Shown here piece by piece: positions 1-8,846 of a stretch of DNA of 64,000 nt; positions within the stretch are counted from its first letter, which is position 1, and each line of letters opens with the position of its first letter. This DNA comes from an uncultured Opitutia bacterium (GTDB taxonomy: Bacteria; Verrucomicrobiota; Verrucomicrobiia; Opitutales; UBA953), in contig CAIOAN010000003.1 of assembly GCA_903855995.1 (NCBI GenBank), positions 62,001 through 126,000 of the forward strand, read 5' to 3'. The position numbers and the translations under genes are program-made. The notes beneath the pieces were generated by a model. The model made no database searches, was not told where the DNA came from, and saw only the letters and a list, made by a program, of their open reading frames with translations.

Positions 1-442
1 CGGTGACGATGAGGCGTCGGCTGGAAGGGTTGCGCTTGATTTCTTCGACGACGCGGCGGACCTGATCGACGCCGTTGTTCGCGTAGGTACCATCGGGCAG
101 TTTCGTCGCGCCGAAGCGGCGCCATTGGTGTCCGTAGACAGGACCGAGATCTCCTTCGGCGCGGCCAAACTTGGCGCACTGTTCGGCGGTGGCCCATTCG
201 TTCCAGATGGAAATGCCCCGCGCGGTGAGCCACGCGTTCTGCGTGCTGCCGGAAAGGAACCACAGCAACTCGTGCGTGATGGACTTCATGTGGACCTTCT
301 TGGTCGTCAGCAGCGGGAAGCCTTCGGCCAGGTCGAAGCGAAGCTGGGCGCCGAAGATGCCGATCGTCCCCGTGCCGGTACGGTCGCTCCGGATTTCTCC
401 GTGCTGCCGGACATGGCGAAGCAGGTCGAGATACGCCTTCAT
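1..442 (-). CDS. thyA: Thymidylate synthase, N-terminal part (runs off the left edge)
   Basis: Reading leftwards from an ATG at 442 gives an open frame of 147 codons to the edge, starting [11 protein letters not shown] and containing [32 protein letters not shown] and [13 protein letters not shown]. These are N-terminal motifs of ThyA, which methylates dUMP to dTMP using methylene-tetrahydrofolate. The stretch [15 protein letters not shown] and the dimer-interface arginines ([10 protein letters not shown]) follow near the edge. The catalytic Cys lies beyond the window, so activity cannot be judged. The gene is divergent from lysS with about 105 bases between the two starts. The family call is very secure; the 3' end is missing only because of the window boundary. 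Confidence 0.95.
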   Translation of the reverse strand, partial: MKAYLDLLRHVRQHGEIRSDRTGTGTIGIFGAQLRFDLAEGFPLLTTKKVHMKSITHELLWFLSGSTQNAWLTARGISIWNEWATAEQCAKFGRAEGDLGPVYGHQWRRFGATKLPDGTYANNGVDQVRRVVEEIKRNPSSRRLIVT

Positions 443-547
443 GGGGTTCGGTTATTCGCCGTAAAGGTCCCGCCGCAACACGGAAAGCCGAACCTTTCGC
501 CCTTGCCACCCCGCCTGCTCGGAGGCACCCATTTCGGGGTAGCCCCT

Positions 548-2032
548 ATGAGCGAAAAGCCCGACCTCAATGCCATCTCTCACGACCTCTTTGCGGTCCG
601 AAATGAGAAACTCAGCCAGCTCCGTGCGGCCGGTGAAGACCCCTTCCGCGCCAACTGGAACCAGTCCCACGTCTCGACGGAATGCCCAGCGCTCCTCCCC
701 GAGGGGGTCGAGGAAGGGCCCGAGGTCTCCGTCGCCGGCCGCATCGTCGCTCTCCGCGTGATGGGTAAGGCCAGTTTCGTCAAGATTCTCGACCGCGGCG
801 GCATCATCCAGACCTACTTCACCCGCGATGCCCTCGGCGAGGCCTACGACACGCATTTCAAGAAGATGCTCGATACCGGTGATTTTGTCGGCGTCCGCGG
901 CAAGCTTTTCCGCACCAAGACGGGCGAGGTCACCGTGCGCACCGCAGAGTATCGCCTGGTCTCCAAGGCCCTGCGTCCCTTGCCCGAGAAATGGGCCGGC
1001 CTGACCGACGCCGAGAAAATCTACCGTCAGCGCTACCTCGACCTTGTCGTCAACGAGGAGTCCCGCCGCCGCCTGTTCATCCGCAGTCGCGTTGTCGAAT
1101 CGATCCGCCGCTTCCTCTGGAGCCGCGATTTCACCGAAGTCGAGACGCCCGCCCTCCACTCAATCGCCGGCGGGGCCGCCGCCCGTCCCTTCGAGACGCA
1201 TTCCAACGCGCTCGATTGTGATTTCTATCTCCGCATTGCACTCGAACTCCACCTTAAGCGTTGCCTCGTCGGCGGGATGGATCGCGTCTTCGAAATCGGC
1301 CGCGTCTTCCGCAACGAAGGTGTGTCGGTCAAGCACAGCCCCGAATTCACGATGCTCGAGGCCTACCAGGCTTATACGGACTACCGCGGTATGATGGAAC
1401 TCGTCCGCTCGCTGGTGCAGAAAGTCTGCGCCGAGGTGCTGGGGACGACCACGGTCGTGCGGCCAGACGGCGTGACCATCGAACTTGGCGGCGAATGGCG
1501 CGAGGCGAAATACAAGGATCTCATCATCGAGCGTACGGGCGACGCACAGTGGTTCTCCCGCCCGAAGGAAGAGAAGATCGCCGCGTGCAAGGCCCTCGGC
1601 CTGCATGAGCCCCGCCCCGATTGGGAGGACTTCGAAGTCACCAATGAGGTCTTCGGTAAACTCATCGAGCCCGGCCTCATCCAGCCGACCTTCGTCACGC
1701 ATATTCCGAAGGAGCTCTGCCCGCTCGCCAAGGTCACCATCGGCGACGACACGACGATCGACGTCTTCGAACTTTGCATCAACGGCCAGGAAATCGCCCC
1801 GGCGTATTCCGAACAGAACGATCCCGGCGTACAGCGCCAGATGCTCCAGCTTCAGGCCGGCGCAGAGACCCAGAAGATCGACGAAGATTTCCTGCTGGCG
1901 CTCGAACACGGCATGCCGCCCGCCGGCGGCCTGGGCATCGGCATCGACCGCTTGGTCATTCTGCTGACGGGCGCGGCCAACATCCGCGACGTCATCCTGT
2001 TCCCGACCCTCGCACCTGAAGCCCAGGCCTGA
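548..2032 (+). CDS. lysS: Lysyl-tRNA synthetase, class II
   Basis: This 494-residue protein charges tRNA-Lys in the cytoplasm. It has an N-terminal OB-fold anticodon-binding domain (about residues 60-150, with VAGRIVALRVMGKASFVKILD) and a class II catalytic core. Visible core motifs are FEIGRVFRNEG (motif 2), HSPEFTMLEAYQAY and the C-terminal GLGIGIDRLVILLTG (motif 3). The frame is open far upstream, but ATG 548 gives MSEKPDLNAISHDLFAVRNEKL, the usual N-terminus of the family; the upstream extension overlaps the opposite-strand thyA and is not family-like. It is followed after 9 bases by the LolC/E gene and is probably cotranscribed with lolD. Confidence 0.97.
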   Translation: MSEKPDLNAISHDLFAVRNEKLSQLRAAGEDPFRANWNQSHVSTECPALLPEGVEEGPEVSVAGRIVALRVMGKASFVKILDRGGIIQTYFTRDALGEAYDTHFKKMLDTGDFVGVRGKLFRTKTGEVTVRTAEYRLVSKALRPLPEKWAGLTDAEKIYRQRYLDLVVNEESRRRLFIRSRVVESIRRFLWSRDFTEVETPALHSIAGGAAARPFETHSNALDCDFYLRIALELHLKRCLVGGMDRVFEIGRVFRNEGVSVKHSPEFTMLEAYQAYTDYRGMMELVRSLVQKVCAEVLGTTTVVRPDGVTIELGGEWREAKYKDLIIERTGDAQWFSRPKEEKIAACKALGLHEPRPDWEDFEVTNEVFGKLIEPGLIQPTFVTHIPKELCPLAKVTIGDDTTIDVFELCINGQEIAPAYSEQNDPGVQRQMLQLQAGAETQKIDEDFLLALEHGMPPAGGLGIGIDRLVILLTGAANIRDVILFPTLAPEAQA

Positions 2033-2041
2033 TCTTTCCCT

Positions 2042-3262
2042 TTGCCCTGGTTTCTCCATCTCGCGCTCCGTCAGCTCTTTCCTCCCGGTAAGCGCTTCCC
2101 GGCGTTCGCGACGGTGTCGATCCTCGGCGTCGGGCTGGGCGTGGCTTCGTTGCTCGTCGTGCAGACGGTGATGAACGGCTTCGGTGAGGAACATCGCCTC
2201 CGCATCCGGGAATCTTTCGGCGACTGCGTCATCGTGGGCTCCGCGCCGATCGCCCGGCCGGATGCGCTGGTGACGGAACTGCGTAAGAACAAGGAGGTCG
2301 AGGCGGCGACGGCTTTCGCCGAAGGACCGGGCTTGCTCCGACAGGGTGATTTCAGCGGTGTGGCAGCGGTGCGCGGCATCGATCCCGCGGATGCCCGCCA
2401 GCCGGCGCGCCAATATGTGATGGCGGGAAATTTCGACGACCTGGATGACGGCCGGGTGGTGCTCGGCGCGGGCCTCGCACGGAATCTGCGCGTGAATGTG
2501 GGCGACCACATCGAACTTTGGTCGCCGGCGATGGCCGAGCGCGCCGAAAAAGGGAAAGCCCCGCTGCCGGCGGACCTCGTGGTCTGCGCCATCGTGCGCA
2601 CGGGCTTCACGGAAGTCGATGATCGCGCGGCATTGATCCCGCTCCGCCGTTTCCGCGAAATCTGGAACCTCGGTCCGCGCGCCCATGGCGTAATCCTGCG
2701 TCTGAAGCATCCTGCCGACGCACCGGCAGTCGCCGGCCGCCTCGGCGTCGGTCACCCCGACCTTCGTTTCGTGCCTTGGCAGGACATCAAAAAGAACTTC
2801 CTCGAGGCGATCCGCTTCGAGAAGACGATGCTCTTCTTCCTGATGTTCATCATCACGCTGGTCGCTTCGTTCTCGATCGGCAGCACGCTTTTCTCCGCGG
2901 TGATCCGACGTTCACGCGAGATCGGCGTCTTGGTTTCCTTGGGTTCCGGGCGCTGGCAGTTGGTGGGTCTCTTCGGAGTCCAAGGGTTGCTGATCGGCGC
3001 CCTCGGCACGGCGCTGGGCTTCCTGCTCACCTGGGTAATGCTCTTCTTCCGGGAAAATATCCTCGGCGGCATCAACGCCGTTTTCGGCGACGGTGACATG
3101 GTCGCGAATGTCTACCAGTTCTCGAAAGTCCCGCTGCATTACGACATTTCGGATTTCATCATCGCGGCTTTCTTCACGCTCGTGACCACGACCGTGGCGG
3201 GGCTCGTGCCGGCACTCTGGGCGGCCGGCCGCAAACCTTCGGAGGCCATGCGCGATGCCTGA
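2042..3262 (+). CDS. LolC/LolE-type lipoprotein-releasing ABC transporter permease
   Basis: A 406-residue inner-membrane permease of the FtsX/MacB_PCD type that, with the ATPase encoded next, would extract lipoproteins from the inner membrane for delivery to the outer membrane. One N-terminal transmembrane helix (FATVSILGVGLGVASLLVVQ, about residues 21-40) is followed by a periplasmic domain of roughly 200 residues. Three C-terminal helices include the FtsX-type segment beginning SIGSTLFSAVIRRSREIGVL. The start is TTG at 2042, 9 bases after lysS. The 3' end overlaps lolD by 8 bases, consistent with translational coupling. Only one permease gene is present, so the transporter may use a LolF-like homodimer or a partner elsewhere. 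Confidence 0.9.
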   Translation: MPWFLHLALRQLFPPGKRFPAFATVSILGVGLGVASLLVVQTVMNGFGEEHRLRIRESFGDCVIVGSAPIARPDALVTELRKNKEVEAATAFAEGPGLLRQGDFSGVAAVRGIDPADARQPARQYVMAGNFDDLDDGRVVLGAGLARNLRVNVGDHIELWSPAMAERAEKGKAPLPADLVVCAIVRTGFTEVDDRAALIPLRRFREIWNLGPRAHGVILRLKHPADAPAVAGRLGVGHPDLRFVPWQDIKKNFLEAIRFEKTMLFFLMFIITLVASFSIGSTLFSAVIRRSREIGVLVSLGSGRWQLVGLFGVQGLLIGALGTALGFLLTWVMLFFRENILGGINAVFGDGDMVANVYQFSKVPLHYDISDFIIAAFFTLVTTTVAGLVPALWAAGRKPSEAMRDA

Positions 3263-3926
3263 CCTCGTGCTCCAAGCCCGCGGCGTGGCGAAGGCCTTCG
3301 CGGCCCCTTCGGGCCTTCTGGCGGTGTTGACCGATGTCTCTCTGGAGGTTTTCTCCGGCGAGTCTGTTTCCATCCGTGGTTCCTCGGGCTCCGGTAAGAC
3401 GACGCTATTGCAACTGCTCGGCGGTCTCGATGAGCCGGATGTCGGTGAGGTGCGCGTGCTGGCGCCGGGGCTCGGTCTCGTGCGACCTCGCTCCTCCTTG
3501 GGTCGCGGCGTTGGTTTTGTCTTCCAGAATTACCAGCTGATGCCCGAGCTCTCGGCATTGGAGAATGTTTCCTTGGCGGCCCGCATCGCCGGTGTCGCGG
3601 CCGGCCCGGCCGAGTCTGCCGCTCGTGAACTGCTGGCGCAGGTCGGTCTGGCAAATCGCCTCGAGCATCTGCCCGCGCGCCTTTCCGGCGGCGAATGCCA
3701 GCGGGTCGCCATCGCCCGCGCCTTGGTCAATCGCCCTTCGATTATTTTGGCCGATGAGCCCACGGGTAATCTCGATGAGCGCACAGGCGTGGAAATCATG
3801 GATCTGCTGCTGGGGGTCGTCGCTGAGCGCGGGGCCGCCCTCATCCTGGTGACACACAGCCGTGAATTCGCGGAACGGGCCGGGCGTCGTTTTGTGTTGT
3901 CCGGTGGCGTGCTTTCACCCGCCTGA
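3255..3926 (+). CDS. lolD: LolD-type lipoprotein-releasing ABC transporter ATPase
   Basis: A 223-residue ATPase subunit of the MacB/LolD family. It shows Walker A GSSGSGKTT (about residues 41-49), a Q-loop in GVGFVFQNYQLMPELSALENV, the ABC signature LSGGECQRVAIARAL, Walker B IILADEPTGNLDE and the H-loop LVTHSREFA. The LMPELSALENV segment after the Q-loop is characteristic of the LolD/FtsE/MacB group. Its start overlaps the permease gene by 8 bases, so the two are almost certainly one complex energising lipoprotein release at the inner membrane. Confidence 0.93.
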   Translation: MPDLVLQARGVAKAFAAPSGLLAVLTDVSLEVFSGESVSIRGSSGSGKTTLLQLLGGLDEPDVGEVRVLAPGLGLVRPRSSLGRGVGFVFQNYQLMPELSALENVSLAARIAGVAAGPAESAARELLAQVGLANRLEHLPARLSGGECQRVAIARALVNRPSIILADEPTGNLDERTGVEIMDLLLGVVAERGAALILVTHSREFAERAGRRFVLSGGVLSPA

Positions 3927-3964
3927 TTTGACAACGGGCTCGGTCGGGGTTGGCTGATGGGACC

Positions 3965-4615
3965 ATGAACGCCGCCCTGACTCCTTCCCAGCTCCTTGCT
4001 TCGCTTGAGTGGCGCTACGCCACCAAACTCTTCGACACCCGCAAACTGCCGGACGCCACCTGGGCCGCCCTCGAGGAATCCCTGCGCCTGACGCCTTCCT
4101 CCTACGGCCTCCAGCCTTGGAAGTTCTTCATCATTTCCGACCCGGCAATCCGCGCCAAACTCCGCCCGGTCTCTTGGAACCAGACGCAGGTCACGGATGC
4201 CTCGCATCTCGTCGTCTTCGCCCGTCGCACGGAGATCACCGAGCAGGACGTGAATGATTTCTTCAACCAGATGGTCTCCGAGCGCGGCGCAGATGCCACC
4301 AAACTCGAGCCTTACCGCCAGATGATGATTGGTGGCGTGGTGAACGGCAAAGATGCCGCCGGCCAGAAGGAATGGGCCGCACGTCAGCTTTATATCGCCC
4401 TTGGTCAGCTGATGGGTGCGGCCGCGGCGCTCGCCGTCGACACGTGCGCCCTCGAAGGCATCGATCCCGCGGCCTATACCGAAATCCTCGGCCTCAAGGG
4501 TTCGGGCTTCGAAGTCGTGGTCGCTTGCGCCGTCGGTTACCGCTCGGCTGAAGACAAGTACGCCGCGTTCAAGAAGATCCGCTTCCCGGCCAGCCGCGTC
4601 CTCGGCCGCGTCTGA
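3965..4615 (+). CDS. Nitroreductase-family NAD(P)H-dependent flavin oxidoreductase
   Basis: A 216-residue protein of the NfsB-like nitroreductase family, FMN enzymes that reduce nitro compounds, quinones or flavins with NAD(P)H. The N-terminal RYATKLFDTRKLPD and SLRLTPSSYGLQPWKFFII are the FMN-binding segment, and VACAVGYRSAEDKYAAFKKIRFP is the usual C-terminal region. ATG 3965 is preferred over an in-frame TTG 15 bases upstream because it gives the shorter, family-like N-terminus. A consensus -35 hexamer TTGACA lies at 3928-3933, just after the lolD stop, but no good -10 is visible, so separate transcription is possible but unproven. Its stop TGA directly adjoins the convergent helicase stop (TGATCA, 4613-4618). 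The substrate is unknown. Confidence 0.88.
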   Translation: MNAALTPSQLLASLEWRYATKLFDTRKLPDATWAALEESLRLTPSSYGLQPWKFFIISDPAIRAKLRPVSWNQTQVTDASHLVVFARRTEITEQDVNDFFNQMVSERGADATKLEPYRQMMIGGVVNGKDAAGQKEWAARQLYIALGQLMGAAAALAVDTCALEGIDPAAYTEILGLKGSGFEVVVACAVGYRSAEDKYAAFKKIRFPASRVLGRV

Positions 4616-6910
4616 TCAGCTGCGGGCGGACCAGCGCACGAACGCTTCGTCATCCGCGAGGACTTCGGGGTCGCCGTATTCCGTCGAAAGTAGGCTGCGG
4701 TAGGCTTCGTCCGCGAAGCGCCGGCAATGTAGGAGCACTCGCGCCGAGTGGCCAGGTGAGCGTACGAGACGCCCGAGCGCCTGGTTTACCTTGCGCATGC
4801 CGGGCCGCACATAGGCAAGGGCGAAGGCGTCTTCGGCACCGTCATTGACGAACATTTTCCGTCGCGCTTCCTGGAGGGCGTTGACCTCTGGCAGGGCGGG
4901 TCCGATGACGACCGCTGAACGGATGCGGCCGCCGAGCATGTCGACGCCTTCGCCGAGCGAACCGCCGAGGATCAGGCAGAGAATCGTGAAACGGCCCAAC
5001 GAATCCTCGACGAAGCGCGCCGTGCCGTCGGGGCCGAGGCCGCGCGGCTGCAGGGCGACGTCGGCCTTGGGGTCGAGGTCCTTCACCTCGCGGCCCACGG
5101 CTTCGGCATATTTATATGAGGGGAAGAAGGCCGCGACGGCCCCTTCCTGCGAAAGGCGGAGCAGGGCCGCGGCGGTCTTGGCCATGTGGCCCTCGCGCGT
5201 TTTCAGGCGCGTGTCGACGCGTCCGTCAATCGCGACGGTGTACGCTCCCTGTCGCCAAGGGGCGAGGGCGTTGACGATGACGAGGTTATCCGGATCAAGC
5301 CCGCAATCCGCGGCGAGCGAACCGCGCGGTCCGGGCGTGGCGGTCATCAGTATGGCATGTCCGAAGGCGCGCAGGCGTTCGCCGGTGGCCTTGGCGGCGG
5401 AGAGGCAGTCGAGGCTCAGGAGGCCGGGGCGCTGCGACCAAAGCAACCAGCCGAGGTCGACACTTTCGAGACGTTCCGACCACGTGGCGGCGTTCCATAC
5501 GGCTTGTTTGGCGCTGTCCGGAAGATCGTCGGTATTGAAGGGATGCTCGGCGGCGAGGACGGACATGCGTTCGGCGATCGACATGGCTTCCATGCGGTCA
5601 TCGGGCGAAATCGCATCCGCCTTGGGCAGACGAAGCAGGAAATCGGCCCAGGCTTGGGAGGTCTGGCACCAAGCCTCCGGCGCGCGGAAGCGGGTCAGCG
5701 TGAACGCGAAGTCGGCCGCAGCCTGAGCTTCGTCGCGCTGGGAGAGGCATTCCGCCGCGCGTTCTGGTAGGTTGTGCGCTTCGTCGACGATTAGCACGGT
5801 GTCGGCGATGTCCCAGCCGGGCACGGTCTCGAGGGCGGCGCGGTTACGCGGTGAGAAGACGTAGTTGTAATCGCAGATGACCACGTCGGCGTGGCCGAGC
5901 ATCGCTTTGGTGATATCCCATGGCGGCACGCCTGCGATACGGCCGATTTCGCGGATACGGCGGAGATCCGCGGCGTCTTCGAGGAGGGATTGCGGATTGA
6001 TCTTGGCGTTGGCCCAGTTGCGCCGGATCTGTTCGGGGTCGTCGGTGATACCATCGACCTCGTGTTCGGCGCGCGGTCGGAGGAGCAGGGCGCGAAGTTC
6101 GCCGGGTTTCGCCAGGCGGCGCAGTTCGGCGAGCACTTGCAGCTGTCCGGTGCCTTTGCCGGTGAGGTAAAGCAGCCGGCCCGCCCGCCCGCCTCGCAGC
6201 AACGCGAGGCCGTGTCGCAACGCCGCGGAGGTTTTGCCAAAGCCCGTCGGGGCCACGAGCAGGCGCGTGGGCGAGTCGAGCCCGGCGGCATCGAGATCGG
6301 CGCAGCATTGCAACCATTCCGGGCGTGGTTCCTTGAAGGGCAGGCGATCCGGGAGATTTAGCAGCCGGGCGTGGCTGGCCCGGCGATTCTCGGCGTGGGC
6401 CGCGACGGTCTCCGCCTGCGTGAGGAGATCGGCTTCGGCGGAAGTCGGCAGCGGCACGGGCTGCCGGGTGCCGTCGTTAGGATCGATGAAGATGACTTCG
6501 CCCTTCACCTCGCTGGCACCAGAGCTCAGGCGGGCGGCGTGGCAGTAGGCGGCGAGCTGCAGGAAGTGCTGCGGGTAGCGGCCGATCAGGAATTCCGGTT
6601 TGCGCGGGAGCTTGAGGCTGATCGTCTTGATTTCTCGGATGTGGATGGCGCCGGCGGTTTCCAGCCATTGATCCGAGCGGCCGGTGATCGCGATTTTCCA
6701 ACCGAGCGCTCCGATTTCGCATTCCATGCTCCGTTCGAATTCCCAGGCGGGGTTCTCGGCCGTGGCCACCTTGCGCATGGTCTCGTGCCATTGACGGCCG
6801 GCTTCGGCCCGCCAGGGCGCCCCGCCCGCGCCGGCACCCGGGCCGGGGCGAAACGTGGCGAACTCCTGAGCGCTGAGTTCGACGCGCCGTGCCTTGATGT
6901 CGATGCGCAT
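4616..6910 (-). CDS. PD-(D/E)XK nuclease fused to XPD/DinG-like DNA helicase
   Basis: A 764-residue two-part protein. Residues about 60-130 carry a RecB/Cas4-like nuclease signature: GRSD (D80), IREIKT (E93, K95) and QLAAYCHA (Q118). A superfamily 2 helicase follows with Walker A APTGFGKTSAAL (about 220-230), VICDYNYVF, VDEAHNL (DEAH about 376-379) and C-terminal motifs including QALGRLVRS. In XPD/DinG proteins four cysteines between Walker A and DEAH usually hold a 4Fe-4S cluster; here that interval contains only the Cys of VICDYNY, so the cluster is probably absent. ATG 6910 is chosen because it overlaps the upstream gene's stop as TGATG; the longer frame gives an arginine-rich unrelated extension. 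Likely a DNA repair or replication helicase; exact role unknown. Confidence 0.85.
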   Translation of the reverse strand: MRIDIKARRVELSAQEFATFRPGPGAGAGGAPWRAEAGRQWHETMRKVATAENPAWEFERSMECEIGALGWKIAITGRSDQWLETAGAIHIREIKTISLKLPRKPEFLIGRYPQHFLQLAAYCHAARLSSGASEVKGEVIFIDPNDGTRQPVPLPTSAEADLLTQAETVAAHAENRRASHARLLNLPDRLPFKEPRPEWLQCCADLDAAGLDSPTRLLVAPTGFGKTSAALRHGLALLRGGRAGRLLYLTGKGTGQLQVLAELRRLAKPGELRALLLRPRAEHEVDGITDDPEQIRRNWANAKINPQSLLEDAADLRRIREIGRIAGVPPWDITKAMLGHADVVICDYNYVFSPRNRAALETVPGWDIADTVLIVDEAHNLPERAAECLSQRDEAQAAADFAFTLTRFRAPEAWCQTSQAWADFLLRLPKADAISPDDRMEAMSIAERMSVLAAEHPFNTDDLPDSAKQAVWNAATWSERLESVDLGWLLWSQRPGLLSLDCLSAAKATGERLRAFGHAILMTATPGPRGSLAADCGLDPDNLVIVNALAPWRQGAYTVAIDGRVDTRLKTREGHMAKTAAALLRLSQEGAVAAFFPSYKYAEAVGREVKDLDPKADVALQPRGLGPDGTARFVEDSLGRFTILCLILGGSLGEGVDMLGGRIRSAVVIGPALPEVNALQEARRKMFVNDGAEDAFALAYVRPGMRKVNQALGRLVRSPGHSARVLLHCRRFADEAYRSLLSTEYGDPEVLADDEAFVRWSARS

Positions 6911-7512
6911 CAGGGCAGGATGAAATGGGCTTCCCCGGCGGCCCAGCGCTCGAGGTCGGTGGCCAAAGAAGCGACGGTTTCTTCGTCGGTCGTCTGAGCG
7001 TCGAGAGGCTGGGTGAGGATGGCGGCGGCGTAGCCTTGGCGGGCGCCGAGCCGGGTATACCACTGTTCATGCACCCCCCAGCCACCATCCTTGAGCATCA
7101 GCCAGAGGCTTTTGAAATAGGCGCAATCGGCGCGCGGGCGGCTCGCCATCGCATCAAAGGTTTCGAGCGCGATGCGGTAGCAGACTTCGGCGGATTCCGG
7201 CGGCGGCGGATTCTTGCGCAGCATCGAGGCGAGCCGGCAGGCGCGTTCAAGCGTGCGATGATCGCGGGCGACGCCTGCGCGGCGCGTCAGGAGCCGGTAG
7301 TCGCGGGCGAAGCGGGTGCCGCCGTCCTTGGGGCGTTCGAGCGTGACCTCGCCTTCGTCAAAGAGGTCGGGCAGGGTGGAGCCCTTGCCGCGATTCGTAC
7401 GAATGAGGCAGCGGAGGATGCCTTCGGCAGGCTCGAGTAGCGTGAGCAAGGAATGCGATTCCCCTGAAGGGTCGCGGCCCAGCACCAGGCAACGGAGGCA
7501 CGAGTTGGACAT
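6910..7512 (-). CDS. RecO-like DNA repair protein (divergent)
   Basis: A 200-residue protein whose N-terminus (CLRCLVLGRDPSGESHSLLTLLEPAEGILRCLIRTNRGK) resembles the OB-fold start of RecO, the mediator that loads RecA on gapped DNA with RecR. A helical region follows, and the C-terminus lacks the zinc-binding cysteines found in some RecO proteins. It is shorter than the usual 230-260 residues. It sits between the DUF502 gene (6 bases upstream) and the nuclease-helicase (stop and start overlap by one base, TGATG), a context that fits DNA repair. Identification rests on the N-terminal pattern and neighbours; a different small OB-fold protein cannot be excluded. Confidence 0.6.
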   Translation of the reverse strand: MSNSCLRCLVLGRDPSGESHSLLTLLEPAEGILRCLIRTNRGKGSTLPDLFDEGEVTLERPKDGGTRFARDYRLLTRRAGVARDHRTLERACRLASMLRKNPPPPESAEVCYRIALETFDAMASRPRADCAYFKSLWLMLKDGGWGVHEQWYTRLGARQGYAAAILTQPLDAQTTDEETVASLATDLERWAAGEAHFILP

Positions 7513-7518
7513 TCCCGC

Positions 7519-8193
7519 CTACTCCTTCGCTTCGGACTTGGGCATCACCGCGCCGAAACTGACCAGCAGGCCGATGGCCTCGGAAACCGTGAGCTTGGTC
7601 TCGCGGATCTCGTCGGGCGGAACCTGCAGGACGAAGCCCGAGGTCGGCGTCGGCGAGGTCGGCACGAACACATTCACGACCTCGCGGCCGAGCGCGTCGG
7701 AAAAGGCTTCCGGTTTCTCGTGCGTGAGGAACGCGATGCTCCAGCAGCCGGCGCGCGGGTATTCGACGAGCACCACGCGGCGGAACATCTCCTTGTTGCG
7801 CCCGCTGAGGGCGTCGACCATCTGGCGGATCGAGCTGTAGAGCGAGCCGAAGCCTGGGGTGCGTTCGACGATTTGGCCGAACCAGCGGTGGAGCAGCTTG
7901 CCGAAGAGCCGCTTGGAAAGGTAGCCGACCACGATGAGGATCGGGACCGTGAGCAGCGCGGAAATCACAACCAGACCCTGCTTCGGCAGGCCTTCCGTGA
8001 AATTGATCTCTTTCCAGTAAAGTTTCAGGCCGATCTCGACCAAGGGTTGGGCGTATTTGCCCATCAGGTCGAGCAGGACGGATAGGACGTAGAGCGTCAG
8101 GCCGATCGGCAGCAGCAGGAACAATCCGGTAAGAAAATTATGACCGAGACGGGACCCGAAGGTGTTTTTCTCGGATGACTCGTGCGGGCTCAT
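7519..8193 (-). CDS. DUF502 family inner-membrane protein
   Basis: A 224-residue integral membrane protein of the DUF502 family, whose biochemical role is unknown to me. Two long hydrophobic segments lie at about residues 20-48 (LTGLFLLLPIGLTLYVLSVLL) and 75-98 (VVISALLTVPILIVVGYL). A soluble domain follows with the family-like stretches PGFGSLYSSIRQMVDAL, VVLVEYPRAGCWSIAFLT and VNVFVPTSPTPTSGFVLQVP. It begins the leftward run DUF502-recO-helicase with tight spacing. ATG 8193 is the natural start; 91 bases separate it from the divergent SOUL gene. Confidence 0.88.
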   Translation of the reverse strand: MSPHESSEKNTFGSRLGHNFLTGLFLLLPIGLTLYVLSVLLDLMGKYAQPLVEIGLKLYWKEINFTEGLPKQGLVVISALLTVPILIVVGYLSKRLFGKLLHRWFGQIVERTPGFGSLYSSIRQMVDALSGRNKEMFRRVVLVEYPRAGCWSIAFLTHEKPEAFSDALGREVVNVFVPTSPTPTSGFVLQVPPDEIRETKLTVSEAIGLLVSFGAVMPKSEAKE

Positions 8194-8284
8194 GCCATCA
8201 GCAAAATAGGGACCGCCCTCGCTGGCAAGGGTGGTCGGTGTTTTCCGAGATTGGCGGGCCGTGGAAGAGCGTTATCTTGGGGGG

Positions 8285-8830
8285 ATGAAGAAACTGGCCT
8301 GCCTTACCCTCGCTTTGGCCCTGGTTCCTGGCATACTTCAGGCCGTGTCTGAAGCCTATCCCCGCACCGCCCCCGGCGACCTTGAGCTCAAGACGTTGCC
8401 GGCCGCACGCTGGATGCGCACGGAATCGGCGAACGATTATTTCGCCGCGGACAACGGGCTGTTCATGAAGTTGTTCCGTTACATCGACTCGAATAAGATT
8501 CCGATGACCGCGCCCGTCGAGGCGGGTATCAAGCCGGGCACGATGGTCTTCTATATGGACGAGGCCTCGGCCAAGCGTGCCGACCTCGCCGAGACGCCGC
8601 TGGTGAAACTCTCGTCGGTGCCCGAGCGTCGCGTGGCCGCCATGGGCATTCGTGGTTCGTACAGCCGTGAGAATTATGAGGAAGCCCTGGCCGAGCTGCG
8701 GGCATGGCTCGCCAAGCGGACGGATGTGAAGCCGGCCGGCGAACCGTATGCGGTTTACTGGAATAGTCCGTTTGTGCCGTTCTTCCTTAAGCAGTCCGAA
8801 GTGCACATCCTCGTCGCCCCGACGAAGTGA
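8285..8830 (+). CDS. SOUL family haem-binding-like secreted protein
   Basis: A 181-residue protein with a cleavable signal peptide (MKKLACLTLALALVPGILQA). The mature part matches the SOUL/HBP haem-binding family: LFRYIDSNKIPMTAPVE near the middle and a C-terminal YAVYWNSPFVPFFLKQSEVHILV. Family members bind haem or other tetrapyrroles; the physiological ligand here is unknown. ATG 8285 is preceded by a run of G residues that can serve as ribosome-binding site, while the longer frame from 8231 would add a non-signal extension. It stands alone between the divergent DUF502 gene and the convergent small membrane protein. Confidence 0.87.
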   Translation: MKKLACLTLALALVPGILQAVSEAYPRTAPGDLELKTLPAARWMRTESANDYFAADNGLFMKLFRYIDSNKIPMTAPVEAGIKPGTMVFYMDEASAKRADLAETPLVKLSSVPERRVAAMGIRGSYSRENYEEALAELRAWLAKRTDVKPAGEPYAVYWNSPFVPFFLKQSEVHILVAPTK

Positions 8831-8846
8831 GCGTTTCGTCGTCTGC

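Noticed and set aside
1160-2755. Long open frame opposite lysS and the LolC/E gene
   Set aside because: It crosses two real genes on the other strand and has no family-like sequence.
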